From contig CAKXHL010000001.1 of assembly GCA_934875375.1 (NCBI GenBank), positions 186,001 to 250,000 on the forward strand: a stretch of 64,000 nucleotides of DNA, written 5' to 3'. Below the pieces are notes generated by a model. That model made no database searches. It saw only the letters and a program-made list of their open reading frames with translations, and was not told where the DNA came from. This document shows positions 45,551-53,845 of this stretch, one piece after another (position 1 is the first letter of the stretch; every line of letters starts with the position of its first letter). The position numbers and the translations under genes are program-made. The DNA is from an uncultured bacterium (GTDB taxonomy: Bacteria > Bacillota > Clostridia > Oscillospirales > Ruminococcaceae).

Positions 45551-45977
45551 AAAATTCCTTATACAGACCGATGATCTCCTGCTGGCTGGTATATTCTGGG
45601 ATTCATCCGATACTCGTATCTTCCCTGCGTTGCTCAGCAGCCTTGCCTGTAGTACTCTGAAAGTCGCTGCTTTTTTTGCTCCACCCGGCCCTAACCCCGA
45701 TGAAGCCTGCTTTTTTGTGCCTGATACACAGATGGATTTGCTGTTGCGTTTTTGCCGCAGGCTCCGCCGGCAAACTGGCTCGTCAATTCAGGTTCGGGTG
45801 ACGGGAAAGACTCTTTTGGAGGGAAGCGGATGGAATACAGAAAAGGTGCAGAAAATTTTTTTAGATGATGCAGACAGCAGGACATTACTGTATCTGGGAA
45901 AGGGTGCTTTTGTTGCCTGCTGTGACGAGTGGGATACTCAAGCGGTTTTAAATGCCTTGCAAAGAGAGAAATCGTAA
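45543..45977 (+). CDS. Hypothetical protein coupled to dapA
   Basis: I do not recognise this protein. It has 144 residues and overlaps the dapA stop by 8 bases, so it is probably translated by coupling; the dapA end (GGAAGAGGGGGTGAAGGGGG) provides a purine-rich site. It has no membrane segment and no signal peptide, seven cysteines that do not form a CxxC pair apart from one CC, and segments resembling alternating strands and helices. A DapB identity is excluded: no Rossmann motif, and half the length. It ends in a strong terminator, closing the asd-dapA unit. Confidence 0.6.
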   Translation: MNEKFLIQTDDLLLAGIFWDSSDTRIFPALLSSLACSTLKVAAFFAPPGPNPDEACFFVPDTQMDLLLRFCRRLRRQTGSSIQVRVTGKTLLEGSGWNTEKVQKIFLDDADSRTLLYLGKGAFVACCDEWDTQAVLNALQREKS

Positions 45978-46010
45978 AAAAAGAGACAGATATCTGTCTC
46001 TTTTTATTTT
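45976..46010 (+). terminator. Terminator after the asd-dapA unit
   Basis: An almost continuous palindrome: AAAAAGAGACAGAT is followed directly by ATCTGTCTCTTTTT (centre at 45991/45992), then ATTTTT. The loop must open from the middle of the palindrome. Confidence 0.85.
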
Positions 46011-46085
46011 TATTACCCAAAATGAAAGGAGCATTTAGATTATATTAAAAAATACTGCTTTTCATGAAATGAATCTGGGGCGGGG

Positions 46086-46121
46086 TTGATTTTTTATGGA
46101 AATACGGTATAATATAACCGT
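46086..46121 (+). promoter_or_regulatory. Promoter of the DUF134-NifX gene with short inverted repeat
   Basis: TTGATT (46086-46091) and TATAAT (46108-46113), 16-base spacer. ACGGT (46104-46108) and ACCGT (46117-46121) flank the -10 box symmetrically, a possible operator for the gene's own helix-turn-helix domain. Confidence 0.55.
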
Positions 46122-46147
46122 CATATGTCGGAAATGGAGGTGGCTTC

Positions 46148-46945
46148 ATGCCAAGACCAAGCCGATGCCGGCGAATTTGTCTGGAACCGTCTTATGTGCG
46201 CTTTGCCCCCTGTGGTTTTGAAGAAGGGGAGGAGATCCAGCTGACAGTGGACGAATATGAGGCGGTTCGGCTGATTGATTTTGGAAAACAAACACATGAG
46301 CAATGCGCCAGGCAGATGGGAGTGTCCCGTACGACGGTAACGGAGATGTATGAGAGAGCACGCTATAAAATTGCCGATTGTATTGTAAATGGAAAAATAC
46401 TCAGAATTACCGGTGGGAATTATCGACTATGTGAGGGAACACAGCGATTTTGCTGCGGCAGGCAGTGTGAAAGAAGAATTCACGCAGAGGGAAGTGCTAC
46501 GATCAATCAAAAAGGAGAAGATAAAATGAAAATTGCAGTTACTTATGAAGCAGGAAATGTTTTTCAGCATTTTGGGCACAGCAGTCAATTTAAGGTCTAC
46601 ACAGTAGAAAATCATGCCGTGACACATTCTGAAGTGGTGGACACCCTTGGTAGCGGACATGGGGCATTGGCCAACATGCTGGCGAATCTGCAGGTAGATA
46701 CCCTTATTTGCGGCGGTATTGGAGCAGGCGCCCAAACCGCTTTGGCGCAGGCCGGAATCCATTTGTACGGGGGTGTATCTGGCAATGCAGACGAGGCAGT
46801 AAAAGCACTTTTGGAAGGAAAACTGAGCTATAATCCTGATGTGCATTGTAACCATCATGCACATGATCATGTGCATGACTGCGGCAGCCACTCCTGCGGC
46901 GAAGATAAGCATGGATGTGCCGGAAACAACGGATCCTGCCAATAA
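46148..46945 (+). CDS. DUF134 (UPF0251) and NifX-type iron-molybdenum cofactor domain fusion
   Basis: A 265-residue two-domain protein. The N-terminal part (about 1-95) is DUF134: MPRPSRCRRI, LTVDEYEAVRLIDF and a helix-turn-helix, CARQMGVSRTTVTEMYERAR. The second part (from about 126, MKIAVTYEAGNVFQHFGHS) is a NifB/NifX-type cluster-binding domain with ICGGIGAGAQTALAQAGI. The tail is very rich in His and Cys (HCNHHAHDHVHDCGSHSC, then DKHGCAGNNGSC). These proteins are usually linked to metal-cluster handling outside nitrogenase; no nif gene is near. GGAGGTGGC precedes the ATG. Confidence 0.85.
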   Translation: MPRPSRCRRICLEPSYVRFAPCGFEEGEEIQLTVDEYEAVRLIDFGKQTHEQCARQMGVSRTTVTEMYERARYKIADCIVNGKILRITGGNYRLCEGTQRFCCGRQCERRIHAEGSATINQKGEDKMKIAVTYEAGNVFQHFGHSSQFKVYTVENHAVTHSEVVDTLGSGHGALANMLANLQVDTLICGGIGAGAQTALAQAGIHLYGGVSGNADEAVKALLEGKLSYNPDVHCNHHAHDHVHDCGSHSCGEDKHGCAGNNGSCQ

Positions 46946-47000
46946 ATCTTTTCTTTAGGAGGGCTATTGACCCGAACACTGGAAAAGTGGATGCAAAAAA

Positions 47001-47041
47001 CAAGGCGCATTGCCTAAAGCAAGCAATGTGCCTTGTTTTTT
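47001..47041. terminator. Terminator between the DUF134-NifX and EamA genes
   Basis: CAAGGCGCATTGC (47001-47013) pairs with GCAATGTGCCTTG (47023-47035, one G-T wobble), then TTTTTTG. The converging minus-strand gene begins at 47463 and ends at 47047, so it can serve both. Confidence 0.85.
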
Positions 47042-47046
47042 GTGTT

Positions 47047-47463
47047 TTATTTCATGACCATGAACAAAGTGCCAGCGCCAATCAGCACACACCCGACAAT
47101 AGATTTCCAACTGACCGTTTCATGGAAAATAATAAAGGCCAGTACAACGGTCAGCACCACGCTGAGCTTGTCAATGGGTACAACCTTGGATACGTCGCCA
47201 ACCTGTATCGCATGATAATAGCATAGCCAGGAAAGGCCAGTGGCCAAACCGGAAAGAATCAAAAACAACCAGCTTTTGCTGCTGATTTCTTTTATCCCGG
47301 ATTGGGAGCCAGTGAGAAAAACCATCCCCCAAGCTAGAATTAGGACAACGATTGTCCGGATAGCAGTTGCAAGATTGGAATTGACATTTTCAATACCGAT
47401 TTTCGCCAGAATAGAGGTCAGTGCGGCAAACACCGCCGACCCAACTGCATAACCCCACCACAT
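47047..47463 (-). CDS. Single-domain EamA family transporter
   Basis: A 138-residue membrane protein with about four to five hydrophobic segments, half of a usual DMT transporter. GSAVFAALTSILAKIGI at the start and the closing FHETVSWKSIVGCVLIGAG are the EamA repeat pattern. Such one-repeat proteins probably work as dimers. Substrate unknown. GAGGAAGTGG precedes the ATG; its nearest upstream neighbour is the divergent tgt promoter. Confidence 0.85.
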   Translation of the reverse strand: MWWGYAVGSAVFAALTSILAKIGIENVNSNLATAIRTIVVLILAWGMVFLTGSQSGIKEISSKSWLFLILSGLATGLSWLCYYHAIQVGDVSKVVPIDKLSVVLTVVLAFIIFHETVSWKSIVGCVLIGAGTLFMVMK

Positions 47464-47537
47464 ACACTACCACTTCCTCATTTTTTTTTCAGTATACGCC
47501 TTTCAGCGGTTAATGCAATAAGAAACGAAGAATTTAT

Positions 47538-47566
47538 TTGTCGAAAAGCGAAAAATATAGTATAAT
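47538..47566 (+). promoter_or_regulatory. tgt promoter
   Basis: TTGTCG (47538-47543) and TATAAT (47561-47566), 17-base spacer, about 60 bases before the tgt ATG. Confidence 0.7.
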
Positions 47567-47627
47567 AAACAGCGTTTGTATGCGAGTCATTGCTTTTGGC
47601 AATGATGAGAGGACAGGAGGAAAAAAC

Positions 47628-48758
47628 ATGTATCAACTGCTTAAGCAGGAGGGGAATGCCCGCCGCGGCGTATTTCATACGGTGCATGGTGATGTGCAGA
47701 TGCCGGCTTTTATGAATGTTGGAACCGCTGCCGCAATTAAGGGAGGGATCTCTTCTTATGATCTGGTGGATTTAAAATGCCAGGTAGAGCTTTGCAATAC
47801 CTATCACCTTCATATTCGTCCAGGGGACCGTTTGATTCATGATTTGGGCGGCCTGCATCGGTTTATGGGCTGGAAAGGACCAATCCTCACGGACAGCGGA
47901 GGATTTCAGGTGTTTTCCCTGGCAAAACTTCGTACGATTCGGGAAGAGGGCGTATACTTTGCTTCTCATGTAGATGGAAAACGGATTTTTATGGGCCCGG
48001 AGGAAAGTATGCAGATTCAATCGAATCTGGGTTCTACGATTGCAATGGCCTTTGATGAGTGTGTAGAGAATCCTGCTCCCCGCGCTTATGCAGAAGCATC
48101 TGTGGCGCGAACGATTCGCTGGTTATATCGCTGCCGTACAGAGTTAGATCGGCTTAATCAGCAGGAAGGTACGATCAACCCGCATCAGATGCTTTTCGGC
48201 ATCAATCAAGGCTGCGTATTTGACGATCTTCGGGTGCAGCATATGAAGGAACTGGCTGGCATGGATTTGGACGGCGTTGCAATCGGCGGATTGGCAGTGG
48301 GAGAAACGGCAGAAGAGATGTACCGCATTATTGAGGCGGTGGAGCCTTTTGCACCGAAAGACAAACCCCGTTATTTGATGGGAGTGGGTACGCCGGTGAA
48401 TATTCTTGAATCTGTTTGGCGCGGGGTAGACCTGTTTGACTGTGTTATGCCGTCACGTAACGCGCGGCATGGGCATCTGTTCACCTGGCAGGGAATTCGC
48501 AATATCATGAACGCCAAGTATGAGCGGGATCTTTCTCCGATTGATGAAAACTGTGATTGTCCTACCTGCCGTAACCATTCCAGGGCATACCTGCGGCATT
48601 TGTTCAAAGCCAATGAGATGCTTGCTATGCGCCTTGCTGTTCAGCATAATCTTTATTTTTACAATACGTTGATGGAGAAGATTCGTGCAGCATTGGACGA
48701 GGGAAGATACCGGCAGTTTTATGAAGAGCAGCGCGAAATTTTAGGAAAACGCATTTAA
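47628..48758 (+). CDS. tgt: tRNA-guanine(34) transglycosylase
   Basis: Exchanges guanine 34 for preQ1 in GU(N)-anticodon tRNAs. ATG 47628 behind AGGAGG gives 376 residues. The proton-acceptor motif is LTDSGGFQVFSLAKLR, the nucleophile aspartate is in VDLFDCVMPSRNARHG, and the zinc site is CDCPTCRNHSRAYLRHL. A longer in-frame extension to 47538 begins in the promoter and was rejected. queA is in the same window on the other strand; the usual yajC follows. Confidence 0.96.
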   Translation: MYQLLKQEGNARRGVFHTVHGDVQMPAFMNVGTAAAIKGGISSYDLVDLKCQVELCNTYHLHIRPGDRLIHDLGGLHRFMGWKGPILTDSGGFQVFSLAKLRTIREEGVYFASHVDGKRIFMGPEESMQIQSNLGSTIAMAFDECVENPAPRAYAEASVARTIRWLYRCRTELDRLNQQEGTINPHQMLFGINQGCVFDDLRVQHMKELAGMDLDGVAIGGLAVGETAEEMYRIIEAVEPFAPKDKPRYLMGVGTPVNILESVWRGVDLFDCVMPSRNARHGHLFTWQGIRNIMNAKYERDLSPIDENCDCPTCRNHSRAYLRHLFKANEMLAMRLAVQHNLYFYNTLMEKIRAALDEGRYRQFYEEQREILGKRI

Positions 48759-48815
48759 GAAAACTGGTATGGCTGCCAATTTGCAAAATTCATAGAATGT
48801 TTGCGCGGATTTACC

Positions 48816-48844
48816 TTGCGGAAAGCAGTTTTCCATGCTATGAT
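48816..48844 (+). promoter_or_regulatory. yajC promoter
   Basis: TTGCGG (48816-48821) and TATGAT (48839-48844), 17-base spacer, about 40 bases before yajC. Confidence 0.6.
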
Positions 48845-48886
48845 AACAATTATGAAATCATAAGAAAAACTGGAGGAATTGCGACA

Positions 48887-49213
48887 ATGTTTAATCTTTT
48901 TCTCACCACTGAGGCAACAACAAGCGGTGCTGGTATGCTGGCTTCTTTTCTGCCTCTGGTCCTTGTTCTGGTTGTTTTTTATTTCATGCTGATCCGCCCG
49001 CAGAACAAAAAAAGCAAGCAGGAAGCGGCAATGCGTTCCAATCTTCAGATTGGTGATGAGATTGTGACCTTTGGCGGGATTATTGGTATTATCGTTAGCA
49101 TCAAAGACGATACTCTTGTCATTGAAACCGGCAATGAGAGAAGTAAAATCCGTATTTTGCGTAAAGCGGTGGAGAGCTGCTTGACGGTTCACGAGGAAGA
49201 GGCTTCCAACTAA
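48887..49213 (+). CDS. yajC: Preprotein translocase subunit YajC
   Basis: Small Sec-associated membrane protein. ATG 48887 behind CTGGAGG gives 108 residues with one membrane helix (about 16-38), then YFMLIRPQNKKSKQEAAMR, GDEIVTFGGIIGII and KIRILRKAVESC, the family core. An in-frame extension upstream to 48797 overlaps the promoter and was rejected. tgt-yajC order is widely conserved. Confidence 0.95.
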   Translation: MFNLFLTTEATTSGAGMLASFLPLVLVLVVFYFMLIRPQNKKSKQEAAMRSNLQIGDEIVTFGGIIGIIVSIKDDTLVIETGNERSKIRILRKAVESCLTVHEEEASN

Positions 49214-49303
49214 TTTAAAAGAAATCCGGTACAGATACTGCGCATAAAAACCTTCCGCCCGGAATATGCTGGAACTAAGGAAGTTTGGTCGGGAGTGATG
49301 AGA

Positions 49304-49717
49304 ATGCGAAACAATCCGCCAAAAGGGGATTTGTCTCCGGTGCGCAAATGGATAACACCGGTACTTTTTGGTACAGCGATCGGGCTATTGGGAACTGCCG
49401 CAATTTTAATGATTTTTGCTTTGATTTTGACGTTGCAGGATATTCCGCAGGGGATGATTCTGCCGTTGGCTGTTGGAGCAATGGGAATCGGTACTTTTTT
49501 AGGCGGGTATGTTTCTGCCCGAATCGTGGAAAAAAAAGGCCTGTTGTGCGGCTTTTTGACCGGGCTTTTGTATTATTTCATTTTGACTGGCATTTCTCTG
49601 GCCGTGATGCATTTTTCTCTGGATGCGTCTCAGGCGGTGAAGATGGGGGTTGCTTTCATTGCAGCTTGCATCGGAGGTGTTTTGGGCGTAAACGGAAAGG
49701 GCAGAAGAAAAGCCTGA
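49304..49717 (+). CDS. TIGR04086 family membrane protein
   Basis: A 137-residue protein with four predicted membrane helices and basic ends (MRNNPPKGD and GRRKA). Its position directly after yajC and the pattern GIGTFLGGYVSARIVEKKGLLCG and AACIGGVLGVN fit the TIGR04086 (YrzE-like) family of unknown function. GGGAG is 8 bases before ATG 49304; ATG 49298 and GTG 49295 are in the same frame. Confidence 0.75.
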   Translation: MRNNPPKGDLSPVRKWITPVLFGTAIGLLGTAAILMIFALILTLQDIPQGMILPLAVGAMGIGTFLGGYVSARIVEKKGLLCGFLTGLLYYFILTGISLAVMHFSLDASQAVKMGVAFIAACIGGVLGVNGKGRRKA

Positions 49718-49754
49718 TGCCAAAAAGCACAGGGAAAGTAAATCAATGGTTGAC

Positions 49755-49792
49755 AAAAGCGGCGCAGCCTTCAAAGGCTGCGCCGCTTTTTG
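49755..49792. terminator. Strong terminator between the TIGR04086 gene and lpdA
   Basis: AAAAGCGGCGCAGCC (49755-49769) pairs with GGCTGCGCCGCTTTT (49776-49790), 6-base loop, T run on both strands. It ends the yajC unit and can also stop the converging glycine cleavage operon, whose last gene ends at 49924. Confidence 0.92.
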
Positions 49793-49923
49793 CTTGATCA
49801 ATTTGTGTTGGACAATATTTTGATATAGATGTCAAAAGCCCTCCAAGTGAAAAGTACTTTGCAACTTCAAAAGAAAGACAGGGGAAGCTTTGGAAAGAGG
49901 AAAAGCGTGCTGTTGTTTTGCTG

Positions 49924-51333
49924 CTATTGGATTGGCCGGCGTTTTGGAGCTACATGGATTGCATGGCCCTCCAAATCCTCCAGCGCTTCCGTTACTGCTT
50001 CTGTAAAAGTTGGATGGGGACGAATTACCTGCCGCATTTGCCGTACGGTTAGCTGATTGACAATAGCCTGTGAAAATTCGCTGATAAGATCGGTTGCCCG
50101 GGCACACATCAGCTGTGCGCCGAGAAGAACGCCAGTTTCTGAATGGCAGACTACTTTGATAAATCCCCGGTCTTTTCCTTCGATCAATGTTTTTCCGTTA
50201 GCAGTCATCATAAACTTTCCGGTTTTTACGGAAATTCCCTGTTCTTTTGCCTCGTCGGCGGTAAGGCCAACACTGGCGATCTCCGGATCGGTATAAATGC
50301 AGGCAGGAACCAGCGACAGATCAACAGAAGGCGTGTGCCCTGCTATGCGCTCTGCCACGGCAATTCCCTGGGCAGAAGCCAAATGCGCCAGCTGAATATG
50401 GGAAGTTACATCTCCAATAGCCCAGATTTGTTCCAGAGAAGTAGAGAAATCTTCTTTTGTGACAATACGGCCGCGTTCCATTTCTGGGGCAATTCCCGGA
50501 CCGAATAAGCTTTCTGTATAAGGCCGGCGGCCGATGGAGATCAGTACGCCCTGCGTCCGGACAAATTCCTGCTGATCCCCTTTCGAAAACTGGCAGCAAA
50601 GCATTCCGCCGTCTGTCGTGATTTCTTCAACTGTAGCGCTAGTATGGATGGAAATACCGCGTTTCTTTAAAATCATCCCAAGATTTTGGGAAACTTCCCG
50701 ATCCATCGTAGGCAGAATCCGTTCCTTTGCTTCTATAATAGTCACTTCACATCCAAGGCGGTGATAGAAGGTTGCAAATTCAACCCCAATTACGCCGCCC
50801 CCGATGATAACCAAGCTTTTATAATCGACGGGATCTCCTTCCAGCACCTCATCGCTGGTTACAACGCCGGGTAGGTTTAATCCCGAGATAGGAGGACGAG
50901 CAGGAACCGAACCTGTTGCAATCAGAATATTGTCAGCAGTGACCCGGCCATTGTCAGAACCGGTTACAGAAATTTCGTGAGGAGCCAGAATGGTTGCGGT
51001 ACCGCGAAGCAAATCAATTTTGTTAGCCTTAAAAAGTTGCTCGACACCTCCGCGTAACTGTAAGACGATTTTGAGCTTTCGGTCGTGGATACGCCCCATA
51101 TGGTAGCTTACTTCGGGAATGTCCAGCCCCAGCTCTTGGGCGTTTTGGGCCTGATGGTAAATATCTGCGGCGTGCAAAAGTGCTTTGGTGGGGATACACC
51201 CCCGATTCAGACAAGTGCCGCCTACGTCCCGGTTTTCGATTACGACAGTTTTAAGACCCAGCTGAGCCGCACGGATAGCGGCTACATATCCGCCGGGTCC
51301 TGCACCGATTACCGCCAGTTGATAATGATTCAT
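49924..51333 (-). CDS. lpdA: Dihydrolipoyl dehydrogenase
   Basis: Reoxidises the lipoyl arm with NAD+ (L protein of glycine cleavage). The 469-residue flavoprotein has the FAD motif VIGAGPGGYVAAIRAAQLG, the redox disulfide in GGTCLNRGCIPTK, the second dinucleotide motif VIIGGGVIGVEFA and the C-terminal active-site region RPHPTFTEAVTEA. AAGGAGGCG precedes the ATG, which overlaps the lipoate ligase stop (ATGA). Last gene of the operon, followed by a bidirectional terminator. Confidence 0.95.
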   Translation of the reverse strand: MNHYQLAVIGAGPGGYVAAIRAAQLGLKTVVIENRDVGGTCLNRGCIPTKALLHAADIYHQAQNAQELGLDIPEVSYHMGRIHDRKLKIVLQLRGGVEQLFKANKIDLLRGTATILAPHEISVTGSDNGRVTADNILIATGSVPARPPISGLNLPGVVTSDEVLEGDPVDYKSLVIIGGGVIGVEFATFYHRLGCEVTIIEAKERILPTMDREVSQNLGMILKKRGISIHTSATVEEITTDGGMLCCQFSKGDQQEFVRTQGVLISIGRRPYTESLFGPGIAPEMERGRIVTKEDFSTSLEQIWAIGDVTSHIQLAHLASAQGIAVAERIAGHTPSVDLSLVPACIYTDPEIASVGLTADEAKEQGISVKTGKFMMTANGKTLIEGKDRGFIKVVCHSETGVLLGAQLMCARATDLISEFSQAIVNQLTVRQMRQVIRPHPTFTEAVTEALEDLEGHAIHVAPKRRPIQ

Positions 51334-52349
51334 TTGTTTTCGCCTCCTTCTGCTTGCTGCGAACCATTCCGCAGCAGCGTTTGCAGATCTGAAATCATTG
51401 TAGCATATTGCGGTGTTTGCGCCAAGGGGGACAACGCATCTGCCACTAGGGAGAATGAAAAGGGGAGATCCCGTAAATAAGAGGGCAGCTTTTCGATAAA
51501 ATCTGTATCCATAGCGTCGGAATAAATTTGAACGTCAATGATTTTTCCGCTGTTTATCTCAAATCGAAGCTGTATTTCGCCCCAGGAAAAACGATCTGCC
51601 AGTTCAAAAGAAAAAGGAATTTCCCGCCCAAGCCTCCACTGCCAGGAGGCAAAAGACGCTGAGATTTTCCGAACTTCTTCCCAGTCTACCGATTCGGAAG
51701 GAAGAATTTGAGCGGTAAGGCCGTAAGTCTCTTCAAACGCGTGAAAAAGTGCGTCAGAAAGGCTATCCACTGTGATGGAAGGGCAGAGCGATTGCAGGTT
51801 AACCACGCGGGATTTGACCGACGAGACGCCTTTGGCCTGCAATTTTTTGGCAGAAGCGGTAAGGTAACGGGCCATTTGTTCTGTGTCCACATGGACAAGC
51901 AGCGTACCGTGATGACAGCTGATGCCTTTTGATTTTTGAAATGCATTGCCAGAAAATTTTTTTCCATCTATCGTGATGTCATTTCTTCCGTTTTTCTGCG
52001 CGTCCAGTCCGAATGTTTTGACTGCACGGCAAATCACCTCTAGCTGCCGGCTGACATTGTAATCCCCGGACGGTGCAACAAAGGTGAAATTGAGGTTTCC
52101 CAGATCGTGGAAGACCGCTCCGCCGCCGGAAGGACGGCGCGCCAAAAATCCGTTTTCCTGCTCTAATAGCTCCACATTGCATTCCTGCCATGCGTTTTGG
52201 TTTTTACCGATCACGACTGTGCGTTGATTTTGCCATAGGTAGAAAATGCAGGTTTCTGGTGGACAGTGCTGCAAAAAATAAGATTCCACTGCCAAATTAT
52301 CGTAAGGATTGGTTCCGGTTCCCCTGTAAAATTGTAGATTGCCAATCAT
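51330..52349 (-). CDS. lplA: Lipoate--protein ligase
   Basis: Activates and attaches lipoate to GcvH and similar domains. The 339-residue form starts MIGNLQFYRG behind GAGGGGC; an in-frame TTG at 52370 is the ribosome site region. The ligase motif is RRPSGGGAVFHDLGNLNF, and the lysine region is IDGKKFSGNAF. Its C-terminal part carries the usual accessory domain. Placing the ligase inside the glycine cleavage operon makes the operon self-sufficient for GcvH modification from scavenged lipoate. Confidence 0.9.
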   Translation of the reverse strand: MIGNLQFYRGTGTNPYDNLAVESYFLQHCPPETCIFYLWQNQRTVVIGKNQNAWQECNVELLEQENGFLARRPSGGGAVFHDLGNLNFTFVAPSGDYNVSRQLEVICRAVKTFGLDAQKNGRNDITIDGKKFSGNAFQKSKGISCHHGTLLVHVDTEQMARYLTASAKKLQAKGVSSVKSRVVNLQSLCPSITVDSLSDALFHAFEETYGLTAQILPSESVDWEEVRKISASFASWQWRLGREIPFSFELADRFSWGEIQLRFEINSGKIIDVQIYSDAMDTDFIEKLPSYLRDLPFSFSLVADALSPLAQTPQYATMISDLQTLLRNGSQQAEGGENK

Positions 52350-52365
52350 AGTATATTGCCCCTCT

Positions 52366-52410
52366 AACAAAAGCAGCGCACCTGAATTTTTTCAGGCACG
52401 CGCTTTTTGT
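52366..52410. terminator. Hairpin between gcvPB and the lipoate ligase gene
   Basis: On the minus strand the stem reads AAAAGCGCGTGCCTG, then a short A/T loop, then CAGGTGCGCTGCTTTTGTT (nine continuous pairs including two wobbles, then a 2-base bulge). It sits in the 65-base gap, so it would lower but probably not abolish transcription of the last two genes. The T run is on both strands. Confidence 0.55.
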
Positions 52411-52414
52411 TTTG

Positions 52415-53845
52415 TTAAAATAGATAGCGAAGCTTTGGATTTCGCGCTGCGCCGACTTCATCCAAACGGCGAACAGCCGTATGATGAGGCGCCTCGTGCA
52501 GAGACTGTGGATCCGTTTTTGCCGTTTCGTATAAACGGCGGAACACCTCGATCGCCTCATCCAGCGTTTCTTTGGATTCTGTTTCGGTGGGTTCCACCAT
52601 CAGGGCCTCGTGCACAATCAGGGGGAAGTACATGGTTGGCGGATGAATCCCGTTGTCCAAAAGACCTTTGGCGATATCCATGGCAGAAATACCGGTTTCT
52701 TTTTTCAACGGTTCCAGCGACATAACAAATTCATGCATACACCGTTCCTGATAGGCTATCGTATACAGATCATCCAATTTTTTCATCATGTAATTGGCGT
52801 TCAGTACAGCGTTTTGTGCGGCTTCCCGAATACCTTCGGCGCCCAATGTTAGGATATAGGACAATGCCTTGACCACTACAGTAAAGTTTCCGTAAAAAGA
52901 CTTCACCTGTCCAATGCTGTGTTCCGGCTTTTCGAAATGATACCGATTCTGCTGTTTTTTTACCACTGGCCCGGGCAGAAAAGGAGCAAGCAGAGATTTG
53001 CAGCCAACCGGACCGCTGCCAGGACCCCCGCCGCCATGGGGTGTGGAGAACGTTTTATGCAGGTTCAGATGTACGACATCAAAGCCCATATCGCCAGGCC
53101 GGGACACTCCCATAACCGCATTGAGGTTTGCACCATCATAATAATTGAGCCCGCCAGCGTCGTGGACAATTCTGGTGATTTCCAGAATATTTTTATCAAA
53201 CAGGCCAACAGTATTGGGGTTGGTCAGCATGAGACCCGCAGTATCATCGCCAACGGCAGCTTTGAGTTTTTCCAGATCTACACAGCCGTCTTCCCGAGAA
53301 GGGATGCTGACGACGGTAAATCCAGCCATTGTCGCACTGGCCGGGTTGGTACCGTGGGCGGAATCAGGAACAATGATTTTTGTGCGTTTTTGATCCCCCC
53401 GGTGTTTGTGATAGGCTTTGATCAGCAAAAGACCCGTAAATTCACCATGGGCACCCGCCGCCGGCTGAAAGGTCATGGCGTCCATACCAGTAATTTCACA
53501 CAAAGCTTGTTCCGCTTGGAAGAGAACCTGCATGGCTCCTTGCACAGTGTGTTCCGGCTGCAAGGGATGAATAGCGGTAAATCCGGGCAGCGATGCAAGT
53601 TCCTCATTGATTTTTGGATTGTATTTCATGGTGCAGGAACCCAGCGGATAAAATCCGTTGTTTACACCGTACGTGCGGCCAGCCAGCGCCGTATAATGGC
53701 GGCTGATGTCATTTTCAGACAGCTGCGGCAAGCGCGGGGCTTTTTTTCGGCTAAAGGTTTCCGGCAAATCGGGAACAGAAACGTCGCATTCCGGCAGGAT
53801 CGAACAGCCGCGTCCGGGAACGCTGGTCTCAAAAATCAGATTCAT
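52415..53845 (-). CDS. gcvPB: Glycine dehydrogenase (decarboxylating) subunit 2
   Basis: PLP-containing half of the split P protein, which decarboxylates glycine and passes aminomethyl to GcvH. The 476-residue protein carries the PLP lysine in NLHKTFSTPHGGGGPG, with GAHGEFTGLLLIKAYH, VPDSAHGTNPASA and DVVHLNLH. ATG 53845 behind GGAGGTG (spacing 8) overlaps the gcvPA stop as ATGA; an in-frame GTG upstream lies within that site. The split P protein is typical of Gram-positives. Confidence 0.95.
   Translation of the reverse strand: MNLIFETSVPGRGCSILPECDVSVPDLPETFSRKKAPRLPQLSENDISRHYTALAGRTYGVNNGFYPLGSCTMKYNPKINEELASLPGFTAIHPLQPEHTVQGAMQVLFQAEQALCEITGMDAMTFQPAAGAHGEFTGLLLIKAYHKHRGDQKRTKIIVPDSAHGTNPASATMAGFTVVSIPSREDGCVDLEKLKAAVGDDTAGLMLTNPNTVGLFDKNILEITRIVHDAGGLNYYDGANLNAVMGVSRPGDMGFDVVHLNLHKTFSTPHGGGGPGSGPVGCKSLLAPFLPGPVVKKQQNRYHFEKPEHSIGQVKSFYGNFTVVVKALSYILTLGAEGIREAAQNAVLNANYMMKKLDDLYTIAYQERCMHEFVMSLEPLKKETGISAMDIAKGLLDNGIHPPTMYFPLIVHEALMVEPTETESKETLDEAIEVFRRLYETAKTDPQSLHEAPHHTAVRRLDEVGAARNPKLRYLF

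Noticed and set aside
45543..45977. dapB (dihydrodipicolinate reductase)
   Set aside because: No N-terminal GxxGxxG dinucleotide motif and only 144 residues against about 250 usual.
47538..47627. N-terminal extension of tgt
   Set aside because: It would start on the promoter -35 box and precede a strong AGGAGG site by 80 bases.
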